A DNA stretch of 64,000 bases from Trichococcus palustris. Lineage in GTDB: Bacteria > Bacillota > Bacilli > Lactobacillales > Aerococcaceae. The stretch covers positions 1 to 64,000 of the forward strand of contig NZ_FOTD01000007.1 in assembly GCF_900114465.1 (NCBI RefSeq), written 5' to 3'. Positions 36,085 to 44,900 of this stretch are shown here, one piece after another; position 1 is the stretch's first letter; every line of letters begins with the position of its first letter. The notes under the pieces were generated by a model. The model made no database searches and was not told the origin of the DNA. It worked only from the letters and a program-made list of their open reading frames with translations. Made by a program: the position numbers and the translations under genes.

Positions 36085-36618
36085 TTAGTCCTCTTCTGAT
36101 AGGTCATTATCGATGCGAACCATGATTTCATTATGGCGCAACAGCGGCAGCGTGAACGGCGCATTGAAAAAGGCCAGCATATAGTTTGAGACCGGCTTGT
36201 AGTGTTTGGCATCCAACCATTGGGCAAGCTTCTCAATCATTTCGTGCTCCTTGCTGTCGTTCGAAGTCCCGCCGTACTGGATGACTGCGAAGAGTCCGCT
36301 GTCGAATTTCTTGACGGACAGCCATGGACTGGTGGGTTCGGGTATATTCTCCCACTGCTCTTTCGGGACCACGAATGCCATCTTCATCTGCTCGCCCGCC
36401 AGTTCCTGAATCACCGGGACAGTCATGCTGATTTTCTTCTGCTGTTTGTTTCCTTTTGATATATAGCGAAACAGTGTTCCGAAGCCGCTATCGATGTCCG
36501 GATCATTCTCGTTGTCGTATTCCACGATATAGAAATCCTTATACTTCCTCAGTTCAAATGGTTCTTCCGATAGTACCACCTCATACTCCGGACGTTCATA
36601 CTTGGACATTTTTTTCAT
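36085..36618 (-). CDS. SOUL family heme-binding protein
   Basis: The 177-residue protein starts with YERPEYEVVLSEEPFELRKY, the typical SOUL opening, and has GFGTLFRYISKGNKQQKKISMTVPV near residue 45 and FAVIQYGGTSND near residue 108. SOUL/HBP proteins bind heme or other tetrapyrroles; bacterial roles are unclear. The cellular location should be cytoplasmic, no signal peptide is seen. Confidence 0.88.
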   Translation of the reverse strand: MKKMSKYERPEYEVVLSEEPFELRKYKDFYIVEYDNENDPDIDSGFGTLFRYISKGNKQQKKISMTVPVIQELAGEQMKMAFVVPKEQWENIPEPTSPWLSVKKFDSGLFAVIQYGGTSNDSKEHEMIEKLAQWLDAKHYKPVSNYMLAFFNAPFTLPLLRHNEIMVRIDNDLSEED

Positions 36619-36750
36619 CTCCCAACCATGTCTTTTGCGTCATGTTAACCCACTGATAGAAAACGCTTCCATTACTCAGCATCATTTTACCACAAAAGTC
36701 TTTTTCCATATATGCATAACCACTTGCAGCAAACCTTCGCTATACGCTTC

Positions 36751-36945
36751 TCATTTTTTATTCAAGAAACGCATCAGCGGCCGTTTCACGAGTTCGGTGA
36801 CGATCAAGTAAGAGATCACGATCCTCAAGATGAGACCCAAATGTACCAGCGTCGGCATTTTGAATTCAAAAAAGGCGGCGGTCCACGGCAATATTGGTAA
36901 TGTCAGCGCAAAGACAACGGCTGCGCCGTTCTGTGACTTCTACCG
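36751..36945 (-). pseudogene. C-terminal relic of a P-type cation ATPase
   Basis: A frame without a start encodes about 60 residues, with GAAVVFALTLPILPWTAAFF, EFKMPTLVHLGLILRIVISY and then ELVKRPLMRFLNKK before TGA. This resembles the last two membrane helices and tail of cation-transporting P-type ATPases. An in-frame TAG lies just upstream and no catalytic domain is left. The surrounding 36946-37200 has no gene. Confidence 0.5.
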
Positions 36946-37216
36946 TCGAGAGTCCATCCAACTGGGTCTGTTCTGTTGTTTCTACCATTTGGAGATAAAT
37001 TCTCAACACCTTTCCATTCGAAACAAATGACTTTTTCTTCATTAGGATATCCGATCGCCTTGAAGAATCTTATCGAAATCGCTCTCATTTCCGTCTATCC
37101 TGTCTTTCTGACGCTTTCATATCAATAATGCCAAAATACTAGCATTCGTTTCCATTCGCGTTTGTTGACAGCAAGAAAGGATTGCTCATACAAGCTTTCA
37201 TTGCTGCTAATTTATG

Positions 37217-37290
37217 TGAACAACTTTATTGTTCATTTACTGTATTTTTCCCGAAACAGATTGACTTAATCAGATCAACATAGGTATAAT
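37217..37290 (+). promoter_or_regulatory. Promoter and palindromic operator of the acetate transporter gene
   Basis: TTGACT (37261-37266), an 18-base spacer and TATAAT (37285-37290) make a strong promoter. Upstream at 37217-37235 is a perfect palindrome TGAACAA-N5-TTGTTCA, centred about 35 bases before the -35 box. Such a site fits an activator, possibly of the Crp/Fnr fold, but no regulator gene is adjacent. Confidence 0.6.
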
Positions 37291-37340
37291 CGAAATTGTA
37301 TTTATTTCATGATCACATTTTAAAGGAGTTTGGACTACTA

Positions 37341-37940
37341 ATGAATAAAGAGAATCAAACGAACACGATTGTCAGCTTGAAGGAATTTACCGCCAACCCG
37401 GCACCGCTTGGATTGATGGGCTTTGGGATGACTACTGTGTTACTGAATTTCCATAATGCGGGCTTTTTCCCGATGAACACAATGATTTTGGCAATGGGCA
37501 TTTTCTTCGGCGGAATGGCGCAGGTCATCGCTGGCGTGATGGAATTCAAGAAGAATAACACTTTCGGAGCAACTGCCTTCACTTCCTACGGTTTCTTCTG
37601 GCTATCCCTTGTCGGCTTGATTGTGATGCCTGGTCTGGGTATGGGCGAAGCAGCTTCAGCGCAAGCTATGGCTGCATACCTGTTTATGTGGGGAGTGTTC
37701 ACATTGGGCATGTTCGTCGGAACGCTGAAAATCAGCAAAACGTTACAAATCGTTTTTGGTACATTGACCATTTTGTTCATGCTTCTTGCCTTGGGTGATT
37801 TCACGGGCAATGAAATGATTTCGAAAATCGCCGGATACGAAGGCATCATTTGTGGCTTTTCCGCCATCTATACTGCTATCGCGCAAATATTGAATGAGCT
37901 TTACGGCAAAGAAATCATGCCGGTCGGCAACGTAAAATAA
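37341..37940 (+). CDS. Acetate uptake transporter (GPR1/FUN34/YaaH family)
   Basis: The 199-residue protein has six membrane helices, the family signature [14 protein letters not shown] near residue 16 and [17 protein letters not shown] near residue 54. Members carry acetate or succinate together with H+. ATG at 37341 follows AAAGGAG. It is monocistronic with a strong promoter and terminator, suggesting high or regulated expression. Confidence 0.94.
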   Translation: MNKENQTNTIVSLKEFTANPAPLGLMGFGMTTVLLNFHNAGFFPMNTMILAMGIFFGGMAQVIAGVMEFKKNNTFGATAFTSYGFFWLSLVGLIVMPGLGMGEAASAQAMAAYLFMWGVFTLGMFVGTLKISKTLQIVFGTLTILFMLLALGDFTGNEMISKIAGYEGIICGFSAIYTAIAQILNELYGKEIMPVGNVK

Positions 37941-37945
37941 TGGAT

Positions 37946-37994
37946 AAAAAAAAGCGGGCGCTATGCAATCAAGTTGCATAGCGCCCGCTTTTTT
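37946..37994 (+). terminator. Terminator of the acetate transporter gene
   Basis: AAAAGCGGGCGCTATGCAA and TTGCATAGCGCCCGCTTTT form a perfect 19-bp stem with a T-run. Confidence 0.95.
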
Positions 37995-38181
37995 GTCGTT
38001 TCTGATAATCGCATCGTCTTTTACGCAAGGTTCCGTTCTGAAAGACAACCGAGATACCTTTTCATGCGGATAGGCTTCTGCAACCTGATTAAGAAAGCTT
38101 TGGTTGTTGGAACGGCCGTGCACTGTTTTCTCGCTTCTGAAACATTGCTTCGGTCCATTAACGACGATTGATGTGGGTGAT

Positions 38182-38622
38182 TTATCTGCTGACGATCCGG
38201 CAACAATGGATCCGGGCGGCTTTCTTTTTGCCCTCTTCTATTTCTTGATCGAAGGCTTCCCGTTCTTCCGCAGACAGGTCATTGATGGAAAGGAAACCCA
38301 GATTGGAAAGTTTGTAGGTTTCCTTCACCTGGCTGTCATTGCCGAACGCCGTCGCCTCGATATTGTCCAACACCTTATCCGGATTACCGATAGCCATCGC
38401 CTCGAGGTTCGTTTTGTCCTGTTCGGAGAATCGCAGCGCCAAATCCAGGGTCGTCGTCTTGTAGACCGTGCTTCCCATGAAAGTGACACTGGTAAGATAT
38501 TCATTGGTTATTTCATTGTAAAGGATGTATTCTTTCGCTGCTGTCTGTTCCATTTTCCCGTTTGTTCCCTCCGTTATTTTGGGGCCGCTGACCTGGACCC
38601 AACCTCTCATTTGCATCCCCAT
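38182..38622 (-). CDS. Hypothetical protein
   Basis: The 146-residue product has no signal peptide and no motif I recognise. From MEQTAAKEYILYNEITNEYL it looks like a small alpha/beta protein, with a charged C-terminal helix EEREAFDQEIEEGKKKAAR. Two starts are possible: ATG at 38622 with AAAGGA upstream, or ATG at 38553 with GGAGGG 13 bases upstream. A TATAAT overlaps the first ATG, which favours the internal start if it is the real promoter. Confidence 0.55.
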   Translation of the reverse strand: MGMQMRGWVQVSGPKITEGTNGKMEQTAAKEYILYNEITNEYLTSVTFMGSTVYKTTTLDLALRFSEQDKTNLEAMAIGNPDKVLDNIEATAFGNDSQVKETYKLSNLGFLSINDLSAEEREAFDQEIEEGKKKAARIHCCRIVSR

Positions 38623-38683
38623 TATAGCTTATTCCTTTGTGTTTTCCATTTAATAATTTGTTCGTGTGGACTGGTTCCTTCCC

Positions 38684-39664
38684 TCAATTGCTGCGATTGC
38701 TATTGTTATAGGCATCGTGGAACCCCTCGAAGGAGTCCAACAAAAAGATGAACAGGAATATCCCCTTCACGGCATTGAAGAGCGTCGGTATCGCCAACTT
38801 TTCACCCATCACTGCGGCTATATTGGAGACCAGTTTTGGATCGAGGATGGCCGTATCCTTGAGGATGAACCATATCAGAGCGAAGGAGAGCGCATTAAGG
38901 ATCAGGTTGGCGGTCGCAACCGGATAGGTCCATCTGGTGAAAACCAGTTTGCTGGCGGTAAAAATAAGCTGCAGCGCCAACATCACATTTATGTAAGGGA
39001 GATAGCTATTGAATGTTGCTGCATTCAATAGCGGCATGAACTGCATGCCACCTCCTCCGTCCACGGTGTAATAAACGCCCAGCAAGTGGCTGTACTGGTT
39101 GACCAGAACGATGACAAGAACCGTGAAGATGATCCCTGCGATGACGCCGATTCTATTGAACGGTTTCTGCGGTTTCTCTTCCTCAGGCAAATCAGCCAAT
39201 GTCCAGTCATCCTGGATTTCCTCCAGTATTTCCTTTTTGGATGTCTTTTCGAGGATGGCGAATACGACAGTGACCCACCCGAAGGCCCCCATCGCTGCAT
39301 TTAAGGCTGTCAACAGACTTCTGCCAAAATAGCTTAATGGCGAGCCGCCATTGACGATGAAATCGACCGTATTTCCGATGAGTGTACCCGCAATGGCGAC
39401 TGTCACCACAATCTTCAGGATGATGAGATAGGTGCCGAAGATTTCCGGACCGATGAGGAAATTCGGCTCCTTCAGTTGTCTTTCCCCAAGTAGCCTTGGA
39501 TTACCCAGTTCTTTGAGGACTTGTTCCTCTGTTTCCGGAGTATCGCCGCCCTTTTCCTTCATTTTTTCATCAATGAGCTTGCGCACCTTCTGCTCCACAT
39601 CTTTTTTCTGCGGATCAGGGATATGCTTCAGCGCCGCTGCTACATAGCGTTCCTTTAATTCCAT
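38684..39664 (-). CDS. HAAS-domain membrane protein
   Basis: The 326-residue protein has an N-terminal HAAS-like helical domain (ERYVAAALKHIPDPQKKDVEQKV, EEQVLKELGNPRLLGERQL) and then about seven to eight hydrophobic helices from residue 80. In other Gram-positive bacteria such proteins are often encoded with PadR regulators; none is present here. ATG at 39664 follows GAGGGG; the in-frame TTG three codons earlier is less likely. Function unknown. Confidence 0.75.
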   Translation of the reverse strand: MELKERYVAAALKHIPDPQKKDVEQKVRKLIDEKMKEKGGDTPETEEQVLKELGNPRLLGERQLKEPNFLIGPEIFGTYLIILKIVVTVAIAGTLIGNTVDFIVNGGSPLSYFGRSLLTALNAAMGAFGWVTVVFAILEKTSKKEILEEIQDDWTLADLPEEEKPQKPFNRIGVIAGIIFTVLVIVLVNQYSHLLGVYYTVDGGGGMQFMPLLNAATFNSYLPYINVMLALQLIFTASKLVFTRWTYPVATANLILNALSFALIWFILKDTAILDPKLVSNIAAVMGEKLAIPTLFNAVKGIFLFIFLLDSFEGFHDAYNNSNRSN

Positions 39665-39684
39665 CTCTTCCAACCCCTCTTCTG

Positions 39685-40932
39685 CTACCCTTTGATTACA
39701 GCAATGGTTTTTAGGCGTCGCATGGGTTCGACGAGATCCAATTCCTGGGAGAGCACAAAGTCAATGGCTTTATAGGCGAAACGGGATTCCGTTCCGACGT
39801 CAGTCCTCTTCGCCTTCGCCAGGAAGACGCCCAAGGCTTTCAGGTCGAGAATGGTGTCCTGCACGCTGAATTGTTCCCGCGCATCCAAACGGCTCATCCG
39901 GCGCCCCGCCCCGTGTGAACAGGAGTGGAAGCTCTCCAGATCGCCTTTTCCCCTTACCAAATAGGAGTATGTGCCCATCGCTCCCGGGACGATGCCCATT
40001 TCTCCTTCTTTGGCGCTGATTGCGCCTTTTCGGTGGATCCAGACCGTTTTCCCGTAGTGTTCCTCCAGCGATGCGTAATTATGATGGCAATGGACCGCAT
40101 CCGAAAAAGTGATGTGGTTGATGCCGGCATGCTTGGCTACCCAGAGGCGAATCTCATTGATGACCACCTGCATCATCCGTTCCCGGTTCTCCGCGGCGAA
40201 GGCCATGGCCACGTTCATCCAGCGGATATATTCCTTCCCGATGTCGCTTTCCGTGGACAGATAGGCCAGGTCCCATTCGGGTGGGATGGGCGACTGTTCT
40301 TGTTTGTTTATTTCCTTGGCCAAATCGTTGAAGTAATGGCAGATTTTGAACCCCAGATTGCGGGAACCGGAATGGATCATGATGCCCAGAAAGCCCCGGT
40401 CGTCCGTCTGCAGTTCAATGAAATGGTTCCCGCTGCCGAGCGTCCCCACTTGGTAGTAGGCGTCCTCCAGCTCCGCCATCAGCGCCTGCGGCATGGCCGC
40501 CTTCTCCTCAGGCGTCAGGTTCATCAGGAAATTGGTGACCGATTCGCATGTCTGTTTCTTTTTGTGGTGTTCGAAACCTGACGGGACATTCCGCAGGATA
40601 TCCCCTGCAATCGCCTGCGCCAGCTTACCGTTGGGCGTATCGATGGTGAGGAGCCGTTCCACCGGGATGTTCGTCTGGATAAAATTCATGCCGCAGCCGA
40701 TGTCCACACCGACCGCATTGGGTATGATGATCTTTTCCGTGGCGATGACTCCGCCGATTGGCATGCCATAGCCGGAATGCGTATCCGGCATCAGCACGAC
40801 CCATTGATGCAGGAACGGCAGATTGGCCAGATTTTTCGCTTGCTGTAGACACTCTTCGCCGATCTGCTCCTCCTTTTCCAGCCATACCTTGATCGGCCAT
40901 TTTTGTTCCTCGGGATTGAAGATGGTAAACAT
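39685..40932 (-). CDS. rtcB: RtcB family RNA ligase
   Basis: The 415-residue protein carries RtcB metal ligands in GVDIGCGMNF near residue 75, GSGNHFIELQ near residue 168, IHSGSRNLG near residue 187, and the guanylylated histidine motif SCSHGAGRRMSR near residue 339. RtcB joins 2',3'-cyclic phosphate or 3'-phosphate ends to 5'-OH RNA with GTP. No archease, RtcA or RtcR gene is adjacent. The start follows AAAGGAG. Confidence 0.95.
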   Translation of the reverse strand: MFTIFNPEEQKWPIKVWLEKEEQIGEECLQQAKNLANLPFLHQWVVLMPDTHSGYGMPIGGVIATEKIIIPNAVGVDIGCGMNFIQTNIPVERLLTIDTPNGKLAQAIAGDILRNVPSGFEHHKKKQTCESVTNFLMNLTPEEKAAMPQALMAELEDAYYQVGTLGSGNHFIELQTDDRGFLGIMIHSGSRNLGFKICHYFNDLAKEINKQEQSPIPPEWDLAYLSTESDIGKEYIRWMNVAMAFAAENRERMMQVVINEIRLWVAKHAGINHITFSDAVHCHHNYASLEEHYGKTVWIHRKGAISAKEGEMGIVPGAMGTYSYLVRGKGDLESFHSCSHGAGRRMSRLDAREQFSVQDTILDLKALGVFLAKAKRTDVGTESRFAYKAIDFVLSQELDLVEPMRRLKTIAVIKG

Positions 40933-41109
40933 GTGCGTACTCCTTTCCTACGACCCGCTGCATGGAGCTCAGGAAAGGATTTCCCCATCCGCATTCTCCC
41001 TATAAAAATTCAACTGAAAGCATCGAAAAACCCTTTTCAAATCAAGCTTCGAATATTGGCTTACCGGATGCCATTGTATGACTTCGCCTGCCAAGGTACT
41101 CAGGCCGGT

Positions 41110-41598
41110 TTATACTTGCTTTGCGATTGTTTCGCTGAATGACTGCAATAATTCCGTTATCTGCCCTTCCCGATGCGGATTTTTCCAGTTGATGACGCCC
41201 GTGGTCAGGACCGTCGCCCCATGTTCCTCGCACATCCTGGTCAATTGTTTAATGGCACGCTTGCCCCCCATCCAAGGGAACGGAAAGAATTCGGTCACGA
41301 ACAACAGGACCCGTTTGTTGGCCAGCTGTCCCATCCGCGAAAAATAATGCTGCAACAGTGGGGATGTGGATGCTCCCCTGACCGGTCCGGCAAAAATGAC
41401 CAGGTCATACGCAGTCGGATCCGGATAGGCCTTCAAGGTTATGTTTTGGCTATTCACTTCTTTTATACTTTCCTCCCCGACCGTTTCAAGCCGTTCGAGC
41501 TGCACCGCATGTCCGTCCGACTGCAGTCTTTCCTTCAAACGCTCCGCTACCCCCATCGTGTTTCCGCTCAGCGAATGGACAATTATCCCTATTTTCAT
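41110..41598 (-). CDS. Flavodoxin-like protein
   Basis: This 162-residue protein has the FMN phosphate loop IVHSLSGNTMGVAERL near residue 6 and FAGPVRGASTSP near residue 70. Length and motifs fit a flavodoxin-type electron carrier or small NAD(P)H-dependent reductase. It stands alone. Confidence 0.85.
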   Translation of the reverse strand: MKIGIIVHSLSGNTMGVAERLKERLQSDGHAVQLERLETVGEESIKEVNSQNITLKAYPDPTAYDLVIFAGPVRGASTSPLLQHYFSRMGQLANKRVLLFVTEFFPFPWMGGKRAIKQLTRMCEEHGATVLTTGVINWKNPHREGQITELLQSFSETIAKQV

Positions 41599-41701
41599 AA
41601 AAGCTTCCCCTTCCTATTCGTTCCCTTTGATGGGTTATCCACACGACCTGTGGATAACCTCATTTTTTTCAAATTATTTTTCAATCCAGCAATGCTGAAT
41701 T

Positions 41702-42274
41702 TCAGCGCATGTCGGTCTTCGTTTTCCTGAAACAGTCCTGTAGATGGTCATCCACCATGCCGACCGCCTGCATAAAGGCGTAGATGATGGTCGTGCCGAT
41801 GAACTTGAACCCTCTCTTCTTCAGATCTTTGCTGATCCTGTCGGATAGTTCCGTCTTGACCGGGATGTCCGTCAGCTCCTTCCGGTCGTTTACGATCGGG
41901 CTGAAATCCACATAGGACCAGATGAAACGATCAAAGGAGCCGTATTCTTTCTGGATTTCCAAGACGCAACTTGCATTGTTGATCGCTGCGTTGATTTTCA
42001 ACTTGTTGCGGATGATGCCCGCATCCCCCATCAATTGATCGTATTTCTTTTGATTGTACTGTGCGACCAGCTCGGGATCGAAATTGTCGAAGGCCTGCCG
42101 GAAATGCTCCCTTTTGTTCAATACAGTATTCCAGCTCAAGCCGGCTTGCATCGATTCGAGCACCAGCATTTCGAATAGCGCCCTGTCGTCATGGACCGGC
42201 ACGCCCCATTCCTTATCGTGATAGTCGATCATTTTATCGGTCATCGCCCAGGGGCAACGTTTGATATTGTCCAT
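41702..42274 (-). CDS. tag: DNA-3-methyladenine glycosylase I
   Basis: The 190-residue enzyme begins MDNIKRCPWAMTDKMIDYHD, then EWGVPVHDDRALFEMLVLE and AGLSWNTVLNKREHFRQAF, all Tag signatures; Cys and His ligands for zinc are in RCPWA and near the C-terminus. It removes 3-methyladenine from DNA. ATG at 42274 follows GGACGGAG; a longer frame to 42442 overlaps the next gene and is not credible. With the AlkD-like gene at 33 kb it is the second alkylation-repair gene here. Confidence 0.95.
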   Translation of the reverse strand: MDNIKRCPWAMTDKMIDYHDKEWGVPVHDDRALFEMLVLESMQAGLSWNTVLNKREHFRQAFDNFDPELVAQYNQKKYDQLMGDAGIIRNKLKINAAINNASCVLEIQKEYGSFDRFIWSYVDFSPIVNDRKELTDIPVKTELSDRISKDLKKRGFKFIGTTIIYAFMQAVGMVDDHLQDCFRKTKTDMR

Positions 42275-42317
42275 TGACTCCGTCCCTTCTCTTTTTACTA
42301 TTTCCCGATGTAACCTA

Positions 42318-42707
42318 TCATTCCAGCCGTTCCATTTTCGCGTATAGTATCGGCCCCGCGAAGATGCCGGCCAAGAGGACATAGAAGCCGTAGGAGCCGA
42401 ATACCGGGCCGACATTGTCGTTGCCGACTGCAATGATCGCATAGAAGGCCAGTGTCATCAGTGTCCAGATGATGCTCTTGCGGTACGCACTGACGATGGT
42501 CGGCGCCTCGGAAAAGCGTGCGAACAAGTATGTGACGATCGCCGCGGGTACGACCGTCAACAGAAATTCCCGGTTGAGGAACTTGCCCAATTCCCCTACT
42601 TCCAGGTTGGCTGGCTCCCCGAACGGCAAGGTGACCAGGAACTCCAAAATCATAATGATGACAAAGATGCCGAATCCCAATAGAATATCTTTACTGATTG
42701 CTTTCAC
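42318..42707 (-). CDS. Hypothetical four-helix membrane protein
   Basis: The 129-residue protein has about four hydrophobic segments (ILLGFGIFVIIMILEFLVTL, LLTVVPAAIVTYLF, IIWTLMTLAFYAIIAVG, YVLLAGIFAGPIL). No family is recognised. It lies between tag and the broken hydrolase in the same direction with small gaps and may share a transcript. Confidence 0.65.
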   Translation of the reverse strand: MKAISKDILLGFGIFVIIMILEFLVTLPFGEPANLEVGELGKFLNREFLLTVVPAAIVTYLFARFSEAPTIVSAYRKSIIWTLMTLAFYAIIAVGNDNVGPVFGSYGFYVLLAGIFAGPILYAKMERLE

Positions 42708-42725
42708 CGAAATCCACCCCTTATG

Positions 42726-43547
42726 CTAGAGTATTTTGCTGATTGCATTGAAATAGGCCTCTTCATCGATGACCATGGCAACGTGCCCGCTGTTCCCGTG
42801 GCTCACGAACTGCACCTTTTCTCCATATAGAGCTGCGTACTTTTCGATGTCCCGTTTGCTTTGCGTCCTGTCATCCTCGGATTGGAGCACAAAAATAGCC
42901 GTGGTCCCCTTATAGACTTTATCCTTCAGCACCGGCATCAAACTTTGGACAACCGAAAAATGCGAACGCACATCGGCCTTCTTGAATTCATCCAAAATGA
43001 TTTCCTTCACGGCACCTGCCATAGGTTTCGACCTATCCTATTTCGGAAAAACCAGCAGGATCATTTTGCAGAACAGCTTCTTTGCGTTCTTTTCGGAGAG
43101 GATGTCCACTACTTTCAACGCCAAATTCAATTCGAAGCGGGAAACGAAGCTGAATTGAAGGGGACCGCTGTTGCTCAGTATGAGTCTGCTTAGCTTTTCC
43201 GGCCTGTAAAGCATATAGGCCTGGGCTATGATGCCGCCATAGGACTGTCCAATCAGAATGACCTTTTTTATGTTTTCGGATGCCAATAAGCCATCGATGG
43301 CATCGATGAAATCGCCGATGCTTTCGACGGGCGGGTAATCCAACGCCAACACCGTATGTTCCGCGGAAAGTTTTTCCAAGATGGCATAACCGAAGCGGGC
43401 CCGGCGCAATCCCCCGGTTAAAAATAAAAGGACCGTTCCGGCATTCCCCAACTTATAGTACTGCCACACAATGCTTCCGATTTTTAACTTTTTCCCATAT
43501 TTCCGTTCAAAGCCCAGCGCCTCTTCCTTTGAATACATTGCGGACAC
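42726..43547 (-). pseudogene. Alpha/beta hydrolase interrupted by an in-frame TAG
   Basis: One reading frame of 273 codons is split only by TAG at 43038-43040. The upstream part has LLFLTGGLRRARFGYAIL, VLALDYPPVESIGDFID and the nucleophile elbow LIGQSYGGIIAQAY; the downstream part has AIFVLQSEDDRTQ (acid) and VSHGNSGHVAMV (His). Both are needed for the catalytic triad. An internal ATG at 43022 has no convincing ribosome site. A nonsense mutation, or a sequencing error, is the simplest reading; stop-codon readthrough cannot be excluded. Confidence 0.8.
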
Positions 43548-43594
43548 TCCCCTAATTTATGCGTTCTGACGCTAACTGTTCAGAAAAATAGCGC

Positions 43595-44179
43595 TCATTC
43601 TGTCATTCCTTTTTTGGTGCGGGCGCGCTCCACCGTTTCGAGGATCCGTTTTTGCCGGGTCAGCGCCCTTTTGGCCTGTCCGATCCAGACGACCGCCTGC
43701 AGCTGCTCGCTGTTTGGCCAATCGTTGAAGTTACTGCTGGCGACCGGATCGCTCTGCAGTGCCGCTTCCAGATCAGCCGGCATTGCCGGTTTCTCCTTTG
43801 CCGTATAGGCGGCCTGCCAATGGCCGTTTGCCTGTGCCTGACGGATGACAGCCAGTCCCGCTTCTGTCATCCTTCCTTCCGCCATCAATCTTTCGGCGCG
43901 TTGGCGGTTTGTCTTTGACCACAGACTGTCCGGCTTGCGGGGTGTGAAGCGCAGAATGTAGCTGTCCGCATCGAGGCTGTACATTTTGCCATCGATCCAG
44001 CCGAAGCAAAGGGCTTCGCTTACCGCCTCCGCCAAAAGAATCCCTTTTTCCCCAGCGTTCACTTTTTTTATTTCCAGCCAGACCTGCTCCGCCCAATCAT
44101 GATTTTCAGCCAGCCAATCATGCCATTCCTGAAGGCTGCGGCAGCAGATCCAGCGTTCGGGTAATTTTGAATGAACCAT
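43595..44179 (-). CDS. YdeI/OmpD-associated family protein
   Basis: The 194-residue protein has WLEIKKVNAGEKGILLAEAVSEALCFGWIDGKM near residue 37, and FTPRKPDSLWSKTNRQRAERL near residue 79, as in the YdeI (OmdA) family. The role is uncertain; some relatives are linked to antimicrobial peptide protection. ATG at 44179 has AGGAGG at 9 bases; ATG at 44197 would include it. Confidence 0.88.
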   Translation of the reverse strand: MVHSKLPERWICCRSLQEWHDWLAENHDWAEQVWLEIKKVNAGEKGILLAEAVSEALCFGWIDGKMYSLDADSYILRFTPRKPDSLWSKTNRQRAERLMAEGRMTEAGLAVIRQAQANGHWQAAYTAKEKPAMPADLEAALQSDPVASSNFNDWPNSEQLQAVVWIGQAKRALTRQKRILETVERARTKKGMTE

Positions 44180-44210
44180 GGACAGAGGCCTCCTCACGCA
44201 GTCATTCTGC

Positions 44211-44873
44211 TTATGATTGCTTGTGCTTTTTCAAAAATGCCGCCGCTTTTTTTGCGGTTTGTTTTCGGGGATTGTTCGTTTGGTCAGCTACAAAATCAAG
44301 TATCGCTTCCTTGCTATGGGATAACTCAAAGTATTTGTCGAAACAAGCAATCGCATGCCCACAAAGGATATTCTTGCATTCCGGAGAGGGTTCCCCCTTG
44401 TACAAATAGGTATTGTCGGAAATCCCCAAAATCCGTTTCGTGATGTCCGGTTCGTATTCCGGCTTTTTCAGGATGGTTTTCCAGGCGTTTCCGATGACAT
44501 TTCCTGCCGTCACCATTACTTCCGCATCGATCAAACCAAAATATTTTTCATAGATGGATGCGAATTTATTCCCTTCGTCAACGGCGATCAGATTAGACAG
44601 AGTGATGATGGCGCCCCATTTGATGAAGCTGTTCGGGCTGTCGATCAACGCCGTGATTTCATCGAAGTACGGATAAATGAGCTCGGGTTGCCTCTCGCTC
44701 ACCATCCGGAGGACCTTTTCGCAGTAGAATTTCACGCTGCCTGGATCGGCCTTGATGATCGCGAAAAGTTCCGGTATGAGTGCAGGGTTCTGCGTCACTT
44801 CCTTTATGAAGGATTCCAGCTCAGGTTTGCCTTTGATTTTTCCGACCAGTTCGTCGCGTACCCTTTGTTCCAT
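44211..44873 (-). CDS. HEAT-repeat-like protein
   Basis: The 220-residue product is all helical, with repeated patterns such as ALIDSPNSFIKWGAIITLSNL and GLIDAEVMVTAGNVIGNAWKTIL that look like ARM/HEAT repeats. The C-terminus is lysine-rich. No catalytic motif is visible. It follows the toroid-fold gene at 44901 by 27 bases and is likely in the same transcript. Confidence 0.65.
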   Translation of the reverse strand: MEQRVRDELVGKIKGKPELESFIKEVTQNPALIPELFAIIKADPGSVKFYCEKVLRMVSERQPELIYPYFDEITALIDSPNSFIKWGAIITLSNLIAVDEGNKFASIYEKYFGLIDAEVMVTAGNVIGNAWKTILKKPEYEPDITKRILGISDNTYLYKGEPSPECKNILCGHAIACFDKYFELSHSKEAILDFVADQTNNPRKQTAKKAAAFLKKHKQS

Positions 44874-44900
44874 CCAAAACGCCTCCGCCCTTTCGCTTAT

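Noticed and set aside
36903-37088. 61-codon minus-strand frame upstream of the ATPase relic
   Set aside because: No start signal and no similarity recognised; it lies out of frame with the relic.
43020-43040. Programmed stop-codon readthrough in the split hydrolase
   Set aside because: The TAG context shows no known recoding signal and no tRNA or factor for amber decoding is seen; mutation is simpler.
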